From the NCBI RefSeq assembly GCF_002836255.1, contig NZ_PJAU01000047.1, positions 124,001 through 188,000 of the forward strand: a stretch of DNA of 64,000 nt, read 5' to 3'. This document shows positions 38,395 through 48,316 of the stretch, one piece after another (within the stretch, counting starts at the first letter, position 1; each line of letters begins with the position of its first letter). The DNA is from Colwellia sp. 75C3 (GTDB taxonomy: Bacteria; Pseudomonadota; Gammaproteobacteria; Enterobacterales; Alteromonadaceae). The translations under genes and the position numbers were made by a program. The notes below the pieces were generated by a model. That model was not told the DNA's origin. It made no database searches and saw nothing but the letters and a program-made list of their open reading frames with translations.

Positions 38395-41241
38395 GTGACG
38401 TTATCCTTTTCTCCACTGTTGAAGCAACAACAAACAACCAGTTTTCGACACTTTGTCGAGCAACATAGCACAGTATGTGATGTATTATCAGCAGAGCAAC
38501 TTAGTGCGTTTAAGCAAGCGATAACATTAAGCGACTTTGTTCTTAACAGTGCCTTACAAGCTCCGGAGCTTGTTATTGATGTTTTTAAAAAACCTAATAA
38601 AGAAGAGCTACCTGACTATAAAAGCCTATTGCTCGAGCAATTATCAGGCTGTCTTGATGAAGCGCAGTTGCATCGAATTATCAGACACTTTCGCTTACAA
38701 CAAATGGTTAAAATAGCGCTTGATGATTTAGTCTTTAATATTAGTTTAGACATATCGTTAAAGCGACTATCTTCGCTAGCGGATGAACTTATTTTAGCAA
38801 GCTTACAGTGGCTTACTGATTTTTGTCAGAAAAAGTGGGGTACTCCTACCAATGAGCAGGGAGAGCAGCAAGTTCTTCTGGTTTATGGCATGGGTAAACT
38901 GGGTGGTAGAGAGTTAAATTTTTCCTCGGACATTGATTTAATTTTTACTTACCCTGAAAGTGGTGAAACCCAAGGTTGTCGTCGTAGTATTGATAACCAA
39001 CAATTTTTTACTCGCTTAGCGCAAAAACTTATTGCTTCACTACACCAAATTACTTGTGATGGCTTTGCCTATCGTGTAGATATGCGGTTACGGCCTTTTG
39101 GTGACAGTGGTCCACTTGTTCTTACTTTCAATGCGATGGAAGATTATTACCAAGAGCAAGGGCGTGATTGGGAACGTTATGCCATGTTGAAAGCCAGAGT
39201 TATTGGTGAATCCAAATACCATGAGCAGTTATCAAGTATGCTCAGACCTTTTGTTTATCGTCGTTATATTGATTTTAGTGTCATTGATAGTCTGCGCCGC
39301 ATGAAAATGATGATTGCTCAAGAAGTACGCCGCAAGCAATTAATCAATAATATAAAACTTGGGGCAGGGGGAATTCGCGAAATTGAGTTTATTGTACAAG
39401 TCTTTCAGTTGATTCGGGGCGGACGGGTAAAAGAGCTGCAACAGCGTAGTTTATTAATTGTTTTGCCAAAACTGGTTGAGTCGGGTGAAATTAATGAGAC
39501 GAACAAAGACGTATTAGAAAGTGCTTACCGCTTCTTACGACGTGTAGAGAATATTATTCAGGCTTTAGCTGACAAACAAACACAAACATTACCTGATAAT
39601 GAACTGGATCAGCAGCGATTGTTAGCGGTACTCGCCATTGAAACATGGCATGATTTTTTAGCCTTGTTAGCCAAGCATATGAATGGCGTTCACCAAGAAT
39701 TTGATTTACTCATTGGGCTTGATAGTCCAAATCATCAAGCAGCAGACGAGCACTGGGTAACGCTTTGGCATAGCCGATGGAGTGATGAAGAGTCTATTGC
39801 TTGGTTGGACCAAGAAGCCCTTGCTTGGCAGAGTGATAAGGTTTGGCAAATACTACATGATTTTCGAGAAGATACCGGAAAGCGTAGTTTAGGTAACCGA
39901 GGGCGACAGGTTTTAGATAAATTAATCCCATTACTTTTATGTAGATTACAGAAAAATGAAATGGCAGAACAAGTGTTAGCTAGAGTATTGCAAGTCTTTA
40001 GTAAAATAGTGACACGTACCGCCTACTTAGAACTACTATTTGAAAATGAAGGCGCGTTAAAGCAGCTGATTCATTTATGCCAAGCTAGCAGTTGGGTAAC
40101 TGATTATATTGCTAAATATCCAATTTTACTTGATGAGCTTATTGATCCTAAGTTACTGCATAACCCACCACAACTTTCGTCTTATGCGGTAGAGTTGCGT
40201 GAACGTATGTTAAGAATTCCAGAGGAAGACCTTGAAGCACAAATGGAAGCGCTACGTCAGTTTAAACAATCGCAACAATTACGTATTGCTGCCGCTGAAA
40301 TTGCTGATGTATTACCAGTAGCACAAATCAGTGAGCACTTAACTGCCTTAGCTGAAGCTATTTTATCAGAAGTGATAAACCTTGCTTGGCAGCAAGTGAG
40401 TGAACGTTTTGGCGTACCTACTTCTTGTTTAGATGGCTTAAAGGAAAAAGGATTTGGCGTTATTGCTTACGGAAAAACTGGTGGGGTAGAGTTGGGTTAT
40501 AGCTCAGATTTAGATCTCGTTTTTGTTCATCATAGTCAGCCCGATGAAGTGACAACCGGCAGTAAATCAGTACCAGCAAGCCAGTTTTATATGAAATTAG
40601 CGCAACGTATTATGCATATTTTTAATACTCGTATGAATAGCGGTATTTTATATGAGCTGGATATGCGCCTTCGCCCCTCAGGTAACTCAGGTTTGTTGGT
40701 AGTTCATTTAAATACCTTTGCTCAATATCAGCATGAAGATGCATGGACGTGGGAACATCAGGCGTTAGTTAGAGCTCGGATGATATTTGGTAATGATGAA
40801 CTTCGCCAGCAGTTCATTAATGTTCGGCAAGCCGTTTTGTCTCAACCAAGAGAGTTCACTGAACTCAAAAACGATATTATTACTATGCGGGAAAAAATGC
40901 GTAGTCATTTGAGTAAATCCAGTGAATCACATTTTGATATTAAGCAGGGCACGGGGGGGTTAGTTGATATTGAATTTCTTGCGCAGTTTTTAGTGCTAGC
41001 CTATGCGAATCAGCATCATGATTTGATGCTTTTTTGTGATAATTTAGGAATATTTAAACGTTTATTGAAACTGGATTTATTAGAAGCAGTAGAACAGCAG
41101 AAATTAAGTTATATGTATCAAAAATTAAGAGCGCTAGGGCACCAAGCGACAATGCAAAATGAAGGTCAATTAATTGATAGGCAAAAGGTAACGGGGCAAA
41201 GTGCTATTACTGATATTTGGCACAAATGCCTTATTGATTAG
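38395..41241 (+). CDS. glnE: Bifunctional glutamine synthetase adenylyltransferase/deadenylase
   Basis: 948 residues (E. coli 946). GlnE controls glutamine synthetase by adding or removing AMP in answer to the PII protein. Two nucleotidyltransferase domains are visible: YGMGKLGGRELNFSSDIDL near residue 165 (deadenylase) and AYGKTGGVELGYSSDLDL near 690 (adenylyltransferase), each with the metal-binding DxD. Family motifs GIREIEFIVQVFQLIRGGR and GGLVDIEFLAQFL are also present. It starts at GTG 38395 with AGGA six bases upstream. It appears to be a single-gene unit. Confidence 0.97.
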   Translation: MTLSFSPLLKQQQTTSFRHFVEQHSTVCDVLSAEQLSAFKQAITLSDFVLNSALQAPELVIDVFKKPNKEELPDYKSLLLEQLSGCLDEAQLHRIIRHFRLQQMVKIALDDLVFNISLDISLKRLSSLADELILASLQWLTDFCQKKWGTPTNEQGEQQVLLVYGMGKLGGRELNFSSDIDLIFTYPESGETQGCRRSIDNQQFFTRLAQKLIASLHQITCDGFAYRVDMRLRPFGDSGPLVLTFNAMEDYYQEQGRDWERYAMLKARVIGESKYHEQLSSMLRPFVYRRYIDFSVIDSLRRMKMMIAQEVRRKQLINNIKLGAGGIREIEFIVQVFQLIRGGRVKELQQRSLLIVLPKLVESGEINETNKDVLESAYRFLRRVENIIQALADKQTQTLPDNELDQQRLLAVLAIETWHDFLALLAKHMNGVHQEFDLLIGLDSPNHQAADEHWVTLWHSRWSDEESIAWLDQEALAWQSDKVWQILHDFREDTGKRSLGNRGRQVLDKLIPLLLCRLQKNEMAEQVLARVLQVFSKIVTRTAYLELLFENEGALKQLIHLCQASSWVTDYIAKYPILLDELIDPKLLHNPPQLSSYAVELRERMLRIPEEDLEAQMEALRQFKQSQQLRIAAAEIADVLPVAQISEHLTALAEAILSEVINLAWQQVSERFGVPTSCLDGLKEKGFGVIAYGKTGGVELGYSSDLDLVFVHHSQPDEVTTGSKSVPASQFYMKLAQRIMHIFNTRMNSGILYELDMRLRPSGNSGLLVVHLNTFAQYQHEDAWTWEHQALVRARMIFGNDELRQQFINVRQAVLSQPREFTELKNDIITMREKMRSHLSKSSESHFDIKQGTGGLVDIEFLAQFLVLAYANQHHDLMLFCDNLGIFKRLLKLDLLEAVEQQKLSYMYQKLRALGHQATMQNEGQLIDRQKVTGQSAITDIWHKCLID

Positions 41242-41383
41242 TAATATACCCTTATTTCATCATAGCGCCTAGCATTGAAATCGCTCAGCACTATGAAAAA
41301 TGCCTCTTGATTGGTAATGTGTATAAACAATTAACTAGGACGGTTAATGTTTTTGATAATAGGAAAATAATCGATAAAGTCAA

Positions 41384-42082
41384 TTAATAAGGATTTTCAC
41401 CTGCAAGAGAAATGCATTCCTCATCCAAAAAGGGGTGAGGGGCACTTTCAATGACTACGATAGCGCGCTGACGATTACAAAAGAAAATAGAAAGGCCTGA
41501 CTCAAAATGTCCTTCAATGGCTTTAGCTACTTGAAAAGAGGTTTTTAAAATGTCTTTTTCAATTCTAAACGGGTCTTTCACTACATAATCACGATTTAGC
41601 CACCAAATTAAATCTATGCCATCCTTTTCAGAATACTCAGCTAGTTTTTGATTTAAGGTTTCACCAGATCTAAAAGGCCTAGACTCAATACTGCCACGCC
41701 AATTATCTCGATAAGGCCGTACTACCATTTCTCTCGCTTGCAATATTTTAGCTAAGTCACCTTTAGGATCGGGAAGGTAAACGATATTATTACGAATCTT
41801 TGGGCCCTTGCCATTCATATCACCATGCAAATTGGCATAAAACTTAGATAAGCCAATAGCTGCCGCATTACTTGATGTCCTGCTTTTTTTAGGCGTTGAT
41901 GTTATATTTTTAGCTTCTTCAGATGATGCCTTCAAAGTGAGCTGAGAGCCTTGTATTGTACTTTCATCAACTTTCCCTAACGATCCATCTAGTGAAAGCA
42001 AGAAGTCTTGATTCGCTAAAAATGCCACCGCTAATGAAGTGAGAAAAATCGCTAAAATAATGTTTCGTAGCCAAAAGTTCAT
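41384..42082 (-). CDS. TcpQ-domain-like secreted or membrane-anchored protein
   Basis: 232 residues with an N-terminal signal anchor (about 6-24, NIILAIFLTSLAVAFLA). The middle is polar and Ser/Lys-rich. The C-terminal 90 residues resemble the TcpQ/PilL domain: RSGETLNQKLAEYSEKDGID followed by LIWWLNRDYVV and a final FFCNRQRAIVVIE strand. TcpQ-like domains help place secretins or pilus components in the outer membrane; no pilus genes are adjacent, so the role is open. It stands alone between glnE (convergent) and the lpxL-like gene. Confidence 0.6.
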   Translation of the reverse strand: MNFWLRNIILAIFLTSLAVAFLANQDFLLSLDGSLGKVDESTIQGSQLTLKASSEEAKNITSTPKKSRTSSNAAAIGLSKFYANLHGDMNGKGPKIRNNIVYLPDPKGDLAKILQAREMVVRPYRDNWRGSIESRPFRSGETLNQKLAEYSEKDGIDLIWWLNRDYVVKDPFRIEKDILKTSFQVAKAIEGHFESGLSIFFCNRQRAIVVIESAPHPFLDEECISLAGENPY

Positions 42083-42250
42083 CGGTTAATTAATACCTTG
42101 GTTATCATCACTTTAATTATAGTGGAAGTTAACTTATTTTACTCAAAGAATAATATTTATACAAATTATCCCTTTTATTTTGCTCGAAAACTTCACCACG
42201 GCTATTTGAACATCAATAAATCTATTGTAGATCTAAGCTCAATTGTTACT

Positions 42251-43189
42251 TTATTTATACAATGAAGCATCTTCTGGGTTAGGCCTGGTCTTAAAACGTC
42301 TATGCAGCCACATGTATTGCTCAGGTTGTACCATAATAGCTTCTTCTAATTTTTGATTTATTTTAATTAAATCTTGTTCATCATTATCTGTCGGGAAATT
42401 ATCTAGTGGTGCTGAAACCTCGACAGTATAACCACTATTATCGGCATTTCTACGTGGAATCATCATCACAGTTTTTGTGTTCTTTTTACGAGCAAAAATT
42501 AACGTACCTGTTGTGGTAGCTGTCTCTTTTACCGCAAAAAAAGGTACAAATAGACTTTTATTACGACCGTAGTCTTGATCAGGTAAATAGGCGCAAGCAT
42601 CTTTATCATGCAGAGCGCGTAATAGACCTTTAACATCACGCTTGCCTAACATGTATTTATTAGAACGAGCTCTGCCTCGGTGTTGAAAAAACTCCATTAA
42701 GGGGTTGTTATGAGGTCGATAAAAAACGACCAATGGATTATCTAATCCTGCACCACGGGCACACATCTCCAAACTTAAGTTGTGCATAGCTAAAACAAGT
42801 ACACCTTTGCCTTGTGCTTGTGCATCAGTTATATGATGTGCTCCGGTAACCTTTACTTTTCTCGCTACACGCCAGTTTGGCCACCACCAACCCATACCGG
42901 TTTCAAACAGTGCAATCCCCGTATTTTCAAAATTCTTCTTTAGGATGCTTTGAAGTTCAGCCTCATTTTTATTAGGAAAACATAAGCGTAAATTGGTCAA
43001 TGCTACATGCTTTCGTTTTGAAGCCATCTTGAATATTAATCGGCCTAAAACGCGGCCCATAGCGAGTTGTAGTTTGAAAGGTAACCAGGAAACACTATAG
43101 AGAATAAAAACACCTAGCCAAGTTAACCAGTATTTGGGTAATAAAAAAGATAACTTAAAGTTAGCTTGTAACACTTTATTTTTGCTCAA
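42251..43189 (-). CDS. lpxL: Lipid A lauroyl/myristoyl-type acyltransferase (LpxL/HtrB family)
   Basis: 312 residues (E. coli LpxL 306). It transfers a secondary fatty acyl chain from acyl-ACP to Kdo2-lipid IVA at the inner membrane. An N-terminal membrane anchor (about 14-35) is followed by AMHNLSLEMCARG, the H-x4-E catalytic motif near 135, VVFYRPHNNPLMEFF with the conserved Arg, CAYLPDQDYG (substrate-binding) and the C-terminal YMWLHRRFKTRP. Whether it acts as LpxL or as its paralogues LpxM or LpxP cannot be told from sequence reading alone. It is divergent from a glycosyltransferase gene that may also act on LPS. Confidence 0.88.
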   Translation of the reverse strand: MSKNKVLQANFKLSFLLPKYWLTWLGVFILYSVSWLPFKLQLAMGRVLGRLIFKMASKRKHVALTNLRLCFPNKNEAELQSILKKNFENTGIALFETGMGWWWPNWRVARKVKVTGAHHITDAQAQGKGVLVLAMHNLSLEMCARGAGLDNPLVVFYRPHNNPLMEFFQHRGRARSNKYMLGKRDVKGLLRALHDKDACAYLPDQDYGRNKSLFVPFFAVKETATTTGTLIFARKKNTKTVMMIPRRNADNSGYTVEVSAPLDNFPTDNDEQDLIKINQKLEEAIMVQPEQYMWLHRRFKTRPNPEDASLYK

Positions 43190-43336
43190 TGTATTTTCTC
43201 TTAGACCTTTATTTTAACTATGCTTGATTATACGCAAGTTAGTTTGTCTTGGGCAATGAAGTTATTTACCCCTTCAGGCCTATTTTGCAGTAGAATGGCG
43301 CCCAATAAATTAATAATCGGTATTTGAGACTTTTTG

Positions 43337-44431
43337 ATGGAAGCAGTGGTTGACCAAGAGGTAAGTAATAAAGAAATTGAGCTTATCATTGGAAATTCAA
43401 AACGGAGTTTTTCAGGTATTACCTCAACAATGTTGCAAGTAGTATCTTACCAAAAGCATATGATTCCTTTGCGCGTCATGGGGAAGAATAACTTAACAGA
43501 TGCAAGTTTAGCTATTGGTTTTTGGCAAGTAGTAAAAATGTGCCAAAGTCCTCTTGCTAATGGTAAATTTCGTGTGTTTCATGCCCGTCGTGTTGATGAA
43601 ATGATTCAAGGCGTGGTCTTAAAATATTTTTTTAGAGCTAAGATAAAACTGGTTTTTAGTTCTGCAGCTCAACGTAAACGCGCTAAGTTTACCTACTGGT
43701 TAACAAGACACATGGATGCGGTTATTGCCATGTGTAACGCTTCAGCCAGTTATTTAGAAAATCCGCCAAGTGCTGTTATCTATCATGGTGTTAATACCTC
43801 CGCTTATAAGGCTAATAAAGATAAACAACAAGCTTGGCAAGCGCTTGATTTATTGCCTCCTACTCAACAAAAAGGTAAGCATGGTATTGCTATTCTTGGA
43901 CGAGTAAGAAAACAAAAAGGTGTTCACCTCTTTGTTCAAAGCTGTATTTCCCTATTAAATGACTACCCTGATTACACCGCAGTTATTGTTGGTGGCATTG
44001 CTGCTAAACATAACAAATTCACCCAAGAGTTACGTGATAGCATCACTCAGGCAGGCCTGTCTGAGCGTATCATTTTTGTGGGGGAACAGGATTTCTCTGA
44101 TATCCCCAAAATATTTAGCAGCTTGTCTCTTGTCGTCGCTTTAAGTGAAAAGGAAGGTTTTGGTTTAACTATTCTTGAAGCAATGAGCAGCGGTGCGGCA
44201 GTGCTTGCCAGTGAAGCAGGCGCATGGCCTGAAGTCATTCGTCAAGGGATCGATGGTTACGTCGTGCCGGTCAATGATTTAGCGGCAGTAAAAGATAAAA
44301 TGGCGTTGTTATTGAGTGATGAAAAAAAGCTTGCTCAAATGGGGGTGTCAGGTCGCCAACGTGTAGAAGAGCATTACTCTGCTGAACGTGAAGCTACCGA
44401 GCTTACCGCCTTCATTAAAACTCTAGTCTAA
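43337..44431 (+). CDS. GT4-family glycosyltransferase, probably LPS core
   Basis: 364 residues from ATG 43337 (an in-frame TTG lies one codon upstream). The GT-B signatures are GIAILGRVRKQKGVHLFVQS near 180-200 and SEKEGFGLTILEAMSSGAAV near 275-294 with the E-x7-E donor site, then HYSAEREATELTAFI at the end. The N-terminal half has FRVFHARRVDEMIQG. This resembles LPS core and mannosyl/galactosyl transferases of the WaaG type. Its position opposite an lpxL-like gene supports an LPS role. It ends at a bidirectional terminator shared with tolC. Confidence 0.85.
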   Translation: MEAVVDQEVSNKEIELIIGNSKRSFSGITSTMLQVVSYQKHMIPLRVMGKNNLTDASLAIGFWQVVKMCQSPLANGKFRVFHARRVDEMIQGVVLKYFFRAKIKLVFSSAAQRKRAKFTYWLTRHMDAVIAMCNASASYLENPPSAVIYHGVNTSAYKANKDKQQAWQALDLLPPTQQKGKHGIAILGRVRKQKGVHLFVQSCISLLNDYPDYTAVIVGGIAAKHNKFTQELRDSITQAGLSERIIFVGEQDFSDIPKIFSSLSLVVALSEKEGFGLTILEAMSSGAAVLASEAGAWPEVIRQGIDGYVVPVNDLAAVKDKMALLLSDEKKLAQMGVSGRQRVEEHYSAEREATELTAFIKTLV

Positions 44432-44554
44432 TTCACATACCTAGGTGAGCTTACTCAATAATTAACATAAGATACCTATTCAGTTTAATTCATTGAGATT
44501 TTTAATCTTATTAACTAGATTTTTTAGTATTGTTAAACGCTATGCAAGTGGAAA

Positions 44555-44596
44555 CAAAAAAGCCCTAAGCAATATCATTGCTCAGGGCTTTTTAAT
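44555..44596. terminator. Bidirectional terminator between the glycosyltransferase and tolC
   Basis: AGCCCTAAGCAAT pairs with ATTGCTCAGGGCT (one mismatch) around ATC, with AAAAA to the left and TTTTTAAT to the right. Confidence 0.88.
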
Positions 44597-44622
44597 CGGT
44601 AATCAATTAGTTATAAAATGAA

Positions 44623-45981
44623 CTAATTTACGGCTATTAAACCTGAGTTGATAGCACTTATATCTTCATCAGTAATAGTACCTGCAGCACGTTTTAATAA
44701 TAAAACGTTTTGAATATAAGCATAACGTGTTGTAGATAAATTACGTTTAGCGTTATATAAATTCTGCGTGCTATCTAATACATCAACAATAGTACGTGTA
44801 CCTACTTCAAAACCAGCTTCAGTTGCTTCTAATGCTTTTTGAGCACTTAATACTGATTGCTCAAACGCTTTGATGGCTGAAATCGCGGCAATAACCGTAT
44901 TATAGGCATTACGTGTAGTACGAACCACACCACGATGTGTTAAAGATAAGTCTTGGCTGGCAAGTACAAAGCTATTTTGTGCTTTACGCACTGAACTTTG
45001 AATTGCACCACCTGAGTAAATTGGAATACTTAATTGCACGCCAATAGAGTAACCATTAACACCAGGGGCATCTACAGTTGGGTTATCATTGAATGTTGAT
45101 TCTTCATCTTTACCGTTATAATTAGCCGCAAGGTCAAGAGTAGGGTAATGACCAGAGCGGGCAATATCAATATTATCTTGCGCGATATCAATACCTACTT
45201 TAGCGGTAATTAAATCTAGATTTTTAGCTTCTGCGGTAACTTGCCATTCATCGGCGCTATTTGGCATAGGAGTGCTGGTACTAAAACGGTCAGTATTTAA
45301 GACACTGACATTTTTAGGGTAAGTATTCGTTATAACACGTAACTCTTCTTCGGCTTGGAAAATAGCATTTTCCGCTCTAATCTCCTCAGTAACTGCACTA
45401 TCAAATTGCGCTTGTGCTTCATAAACGTCAGTGATAGCGGTTAAACCTACTGAGAAACGTTGTTTAGTTTGCTCAAGTTGACGCGCAATGGCATCTTTTT
45501 CGGCAGTAGCAAAAACTAAGTCATCTTTAGTACTGAGTAAATCAAAGTAAGCTTTGGCAACACGGGTAATTAAATCTTGTTTAGCTACTTGGTAAGTCAA
45601 ATCACTTTGATGGGCTGCTTTTTCTGCATTACCTAAACGCAACCAACTATCATGATGATAAAGTTGCATATTTAAGTTGGCGCCATACGTTAAGCTGGAA
45701 AACTCAGAGGTTCCTACATAAGCAGGTGAGTTCTCAGGGGTTTGGTAAGACTCTTGCTCACCGGTGTTATATCCACCACTTGCAGTAATTTGTGGTAATA
45801 AGACCGAACGAGCTTGTGCGATATCTTCTTTAACTATCATAAACTGCGCTTGTGCTTTAAGTACCACAGGATCGTTTAATAAAGCTTGCTGATAGACTGT
45901 TAATAAATTATCAGCTTGGGCTTGTGTACTGCTAATAGCTGCAGTTATCGCTATAATTAGTGTGCTTAGTGTTTTATTCAT
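44623..45981 (-). CDS. tolC: TolC-type outer-membrane efflux channel
   Basis: 452 residues (E. coli 493) with a signal peptide ending TQAQAD. Two related halves of the outer-membrane efflux protein domain are visible: DNLLTVYQQALLNDPVVLKA at the start of the first, AEAKNLDLITAKVGIDIAQD at the second, each with long helical and beta segments, and SIPIYSGGAIQSSVRKAQNS. It forms the trimeric outer-membrane exit duct for tripartite drug efflux and type I secretion. The shorter length reflects a missing C-terminal tail. It is divergent from nudF, the usual gammaproteobacterial arrangement. Confidence 0.93.
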   Translation of the reverse strand: MNKTLSTLIIAITAAISSTQAQADNLLTVYQQALLNDPVVLKAQAQFMIVKEDIAQARSVLLPQITASGGYNTGEQESYQTPENSPAYVGTSEFSSLTYGANLNMQLYHHDSWLRLGNAEKAAHQSDLTYQVAKQDLITRVAKAYFDLLSTKDDLVFATAEKDAIARQLEQTKQRFSVGLTAITDVYEAQAQFDSAVTEEIRAENAIFQAEEELRVITNTYPKNVSVLNTDRFSTSTPMPNSADEWQVTAEAKNLDLITAKVGIDIAQDNIDIARSGHYPTLDLAANYNGKDEESTFNDNPTVDAPGVNGYSIGVQLSIPIYSGGAIQSSVRKAQNSFVLASQDLSLTHRGVVRTTRNAYNTVIAAISAIKAFEQSVLSAQKALEATEAGFEVGTRTIVDVLDSTQNLYNAKRNLSTTRYAYIQNVLLLKRAAGTITDEDISAINSGLIAVN

Positions 45982-46007
45982 GAGTAAGGAATTCCTTGGA
46001 TTACTCT

Positions 46008-46045
46008 TATACCCGTTCTAGTTGAAAATACAGGATTCAGCTGGA
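46008..46045. repeat. Partial copy of the 314-bp inverted-repeat element end
   Basis: This 38-base stretch, starting TATACCCGTTC and ending ATTCAGCTGGA, matches the inverted right end of the element at 4918-5231 with four differences. It lies just upstream of the tolC start (45981), in its promoter region. Only one end was recognised, so it is a remnant or a diverged copy. Confidence 0.65.
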
Positions 46046-46165
46046 GCGAGTATATGCTTTATTTATTGATATTCACTGGTAGGGTATCCTACATGGATTT
46101 TTAAATTAACCAAATAAAATAACTGTTTACTAGTGTAACAAATTATTATTAAAAAGAGACAATTG

Positions 46166-46813
46166 ATGAAAAATGTTAAAAAAAAGCCGTTATCAATGCT
46201 GAAATTCAATAATGAACAGGTATCTGTACACTCAGTTGTGACCAAGTATCAGGGCTTTTTTAAGATGAATGAATACTCACTGCAGCACAAACTTTTCTCG
46301 GGAGAGCAAAGTCAGTTATTTACCCGAGAAATATTTGAACGTGGTGATGCTGTGGTTGTTATGCCCTATGATGCGAAATTAGATAAGGTACTATTGATAG
46401 AGCAATTTAGGCCAGGCGCTTTAAGGGGGGATGATAGTCCTTGGTTATTAGAATTTATTGCAGGTATGTTTGATGCTAATGAAAGCCCCATTGAGGTAGC
46501 GATACGAGAAGCCAAAGAGGAAACTGATTTAACCCTTTGCAGTAATGATTTAGTCCCTATCATGCAATACCTCTCTAGTCCTGGTGGCATGAGTGAGCGT
46601 ATTCATCTGTATTTAGCGCATTTTGATAGTACTAAAATAAATGATGGGACTATTCATGGTTTACCTGAAGAAAATGAAGATATTTTGTTGCATTTAGTCT
46701 GTCGAACTCATGCTCTAGAATTATTGGCTCAGGGTAAAATCACTAACGCGGCCACAATTATCGGGTTACAATGGCTGGCACTGAACTATCAATCCATATG
46801 TTTACAGGTATAA
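46166..46813 (+). CDS. nudF: ADP-ribose pyrophosphatase (Nudix)
   Basis: 215 residues from ATG 46166 (E. coli 209). It hydrolyses ADP-ribose and related sugar nucleotides to AMP and ribose 5-phosphate. The Nudix box is clear: GMFDANESPIEVAIREAKEE followed by TDL, near residues 105-127, with the metal-binding REAKEE. EQFRPGALR and SSPGGMSERIHLYLA are the ADPRase-type flanking motifs. It heads the nudF-yqiB-cpdA-yqiA-parE run, all in the same direction. Confidence 0.93.
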   Translation: MKNVKKKPLSMLKFNNEQVSVHSVVTKYQGFFKMNEYSLQHKLFSGEQSQLFTREIFERGDAVVVMPYDAKLDKVLLIEQFRPGALRGDDSPWLLEFIAGMFDANESPIEVAIREAKEETDLTLCSNDLVPIMQYLSSPGGMSERIHLYLAHFDSTKINDGTIHGLPEENEDILLHLVCRTHALELLAQGKITNAATIIGLQWLALNYQSICLQV

Positions 46814-46872
46814 GTATTAAAGATACAAGTACTCAAGCTATTAGTTCTAAAAATGACGGTTAAGAGGCACCC

Positions 46873-47367
46873 ATGAGTTTTTTCCCTAATAAAGCATTAG
46901 TAAATGGTACTAGAAACAATTATCGACCTAACTTAGTTAGTTTAATGACCTTGTGTGCTAACAACTATATGTTATTGCTGAAAGTATTAGCGGATAAAAC
47001 AGCGCTAGGAGAGAGGCGTCATTTTTTTATCAGTGACTTCCTTGCATATAATGTAACGATAAAGGAAGTGACTCGCTATACCTCTGTCATTAGCTTTGAA
47101 CAAGAAAGTTTAAGTCATTCACTTAAAAACATTCCAGGCATTGTTGTCAGCGCGTTACATCCTCGTATGACTATTCGTTTATATCATGATGCTCGTATGG
47201 CTGAAGTATTATCTACACAAGACATCAGGCAAGTGAAACCTCGCTATGATTACCCTAATAATCAAATGCATCAGCAAGATGAAAAGCAGCAAACCAATCA
47301 GTTTTTAAATGAATGGCTACATCTATGTTTGCGTTTAGGGCAAGTGAATGTTGAGTTACATTCTTAA
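46873..47367 (+). CDS. yqiB: DUF1249 family protein, YqiB-like
   Basis: 164 residues (E. coli YqiB 140). It carries YRPNLVSLMTLCANNYMLLL near residue 18 and ALHPRMTIRLYHDARMAEVL, the conserved DUF1249 segments, and a C-terminus with many Gln and Asn. The function is unknown. Position between nudF and cpdA is conserved in gammaproteobacteria, which supports the call. Translation starts at ATG 46873 with AAGAGGC about eight bases upstream. Confidence 0.88.
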   Translation: MSFFPNKALVNGTRNNYRPNLVSLMTLCANNYMLLLKVLADKTALGERRHFFISDFLAYNVTIKEVTRYTSVISFEQESLSHSLKNIPGIVVSALHPRMTIRLYHDARMAEVLSTQDIRQVKPRYDYPNNQMHQQDEKQQTNQFLNEWLHLCLRLGQVNVELHS

Positions 47368-47385
47368 TCTATGAAGTATTAACTT

Positions 47386-48201
47386 ATGAACGAGACAGAG
47401 TCTTACCCTGTAAAGCACAAGCCAATTGTTTTAGCACAAATAACTGATAGTCATTTATTTTCATCTCTTGATGGCTTACATCACGGGCATAACGTATTCG
47501 ACAATCTTAGGAACGTTTTACTGAGTGTTCGTAACAACGCCCAAATAGACTATGTCGTTTTTACCGGTGACTTAACACAAGATCATACTGAGCAGTCTTA
47601 TCAGAATTTTGTCGATTGTGTGCATGAATGCGATATTACTGTGCCGATTTATTATTTGGCCGGTAATCATGATGAACCTGAGCTGTTGGCTAAGTATTTT
47701 TCAGTGTCGCCGTTTCTCGCAGGTAAAGAAATTAGTTTATCTCACTGGCAAGTTCAACTAGTAGACAGTAAAAGTGCGACACCTGCAGGTTATGTTAGTG
47801 AACCAGTATTAGAAAAGTTGCAAAGTGCTATCATGCCAGGTAAACATCAGTTACTGATGATGCATCATCATCCCATAGATGTAGGGTATTTCATTGATAA
47901 ACACGGTTTACAAAATAAAGCTGATTTCTGGCAAGCTATTAATGGCTACAATAATATAAAAGCTATTGCTTGTGGTCATGTTCATAGTGCTATGGAGTTG
48001 ACTAATCCTGTCAGTAACCTTTTAAGTAAGCCACTAAACCAAAAACTAAAAGAACCCGTGGTTTTATATACATGTCCCGCCACATCAATACAATTTGACC
48101 CCAATGTTGATGGGGTTGCGGCGTTAGCGAAAGGGCCCGGATATCGAGTTTTCTATTTATATGCTGATGGTCAACTAAACACTGACGTTGTAACGCTATA
48201 A
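47386..48201 (+). CDS. cpdA: 3',5'-cyclic-AMP phosphodiesterase
   Basis: 271 residues (E. coli CpdA 275). It hydrolyses cAMP and so tunes CRP signalling. The metallophosphoesterase motifs are complete: QITDSHLF (DxH), VVFTGDLTQD (GD), YLAGNHDEP (GNHD), MMHHHPID and ACGHVHSAME (GHxH). It begins 18 bases after yqiB and is the third gene of the nudF-to-parE run. Confidence 0.93.
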   Translation: MNETESYPVKHKPIVLAQITDSHLFSSLDGLHHGHNVFDNLRNVLLSVRNNAQIDYVVFTGDLTQDHTEQSYQNFVDCVHECDITVPIYYLAGNHDEPELLAKYFSVSPFLAGKEISLSHWQVQLVDSKSATPAGYVSEPVLEKLQSAIMPGKHQLLMMHHHPIDVGYFIDKHGLQNKADFWQAINGYNNIKAIACGHVHSAMELTNPVSNLLSKPLNQKLKEPVVLYTCPATSIQFDPNVDGVAALAKGPGYRVFYLYADGQLNTDVVTL

Positions 48202-48316
48202 AATTTCTCTTAATGTTACTTTTAACAAGATAAGCAGTTACTGTTAATCGTTTTTAAATAGTATCGATTTAACACCTGAAATTACTCACTTAAATAATAA
48301 TTATAAAAGCTTACTA

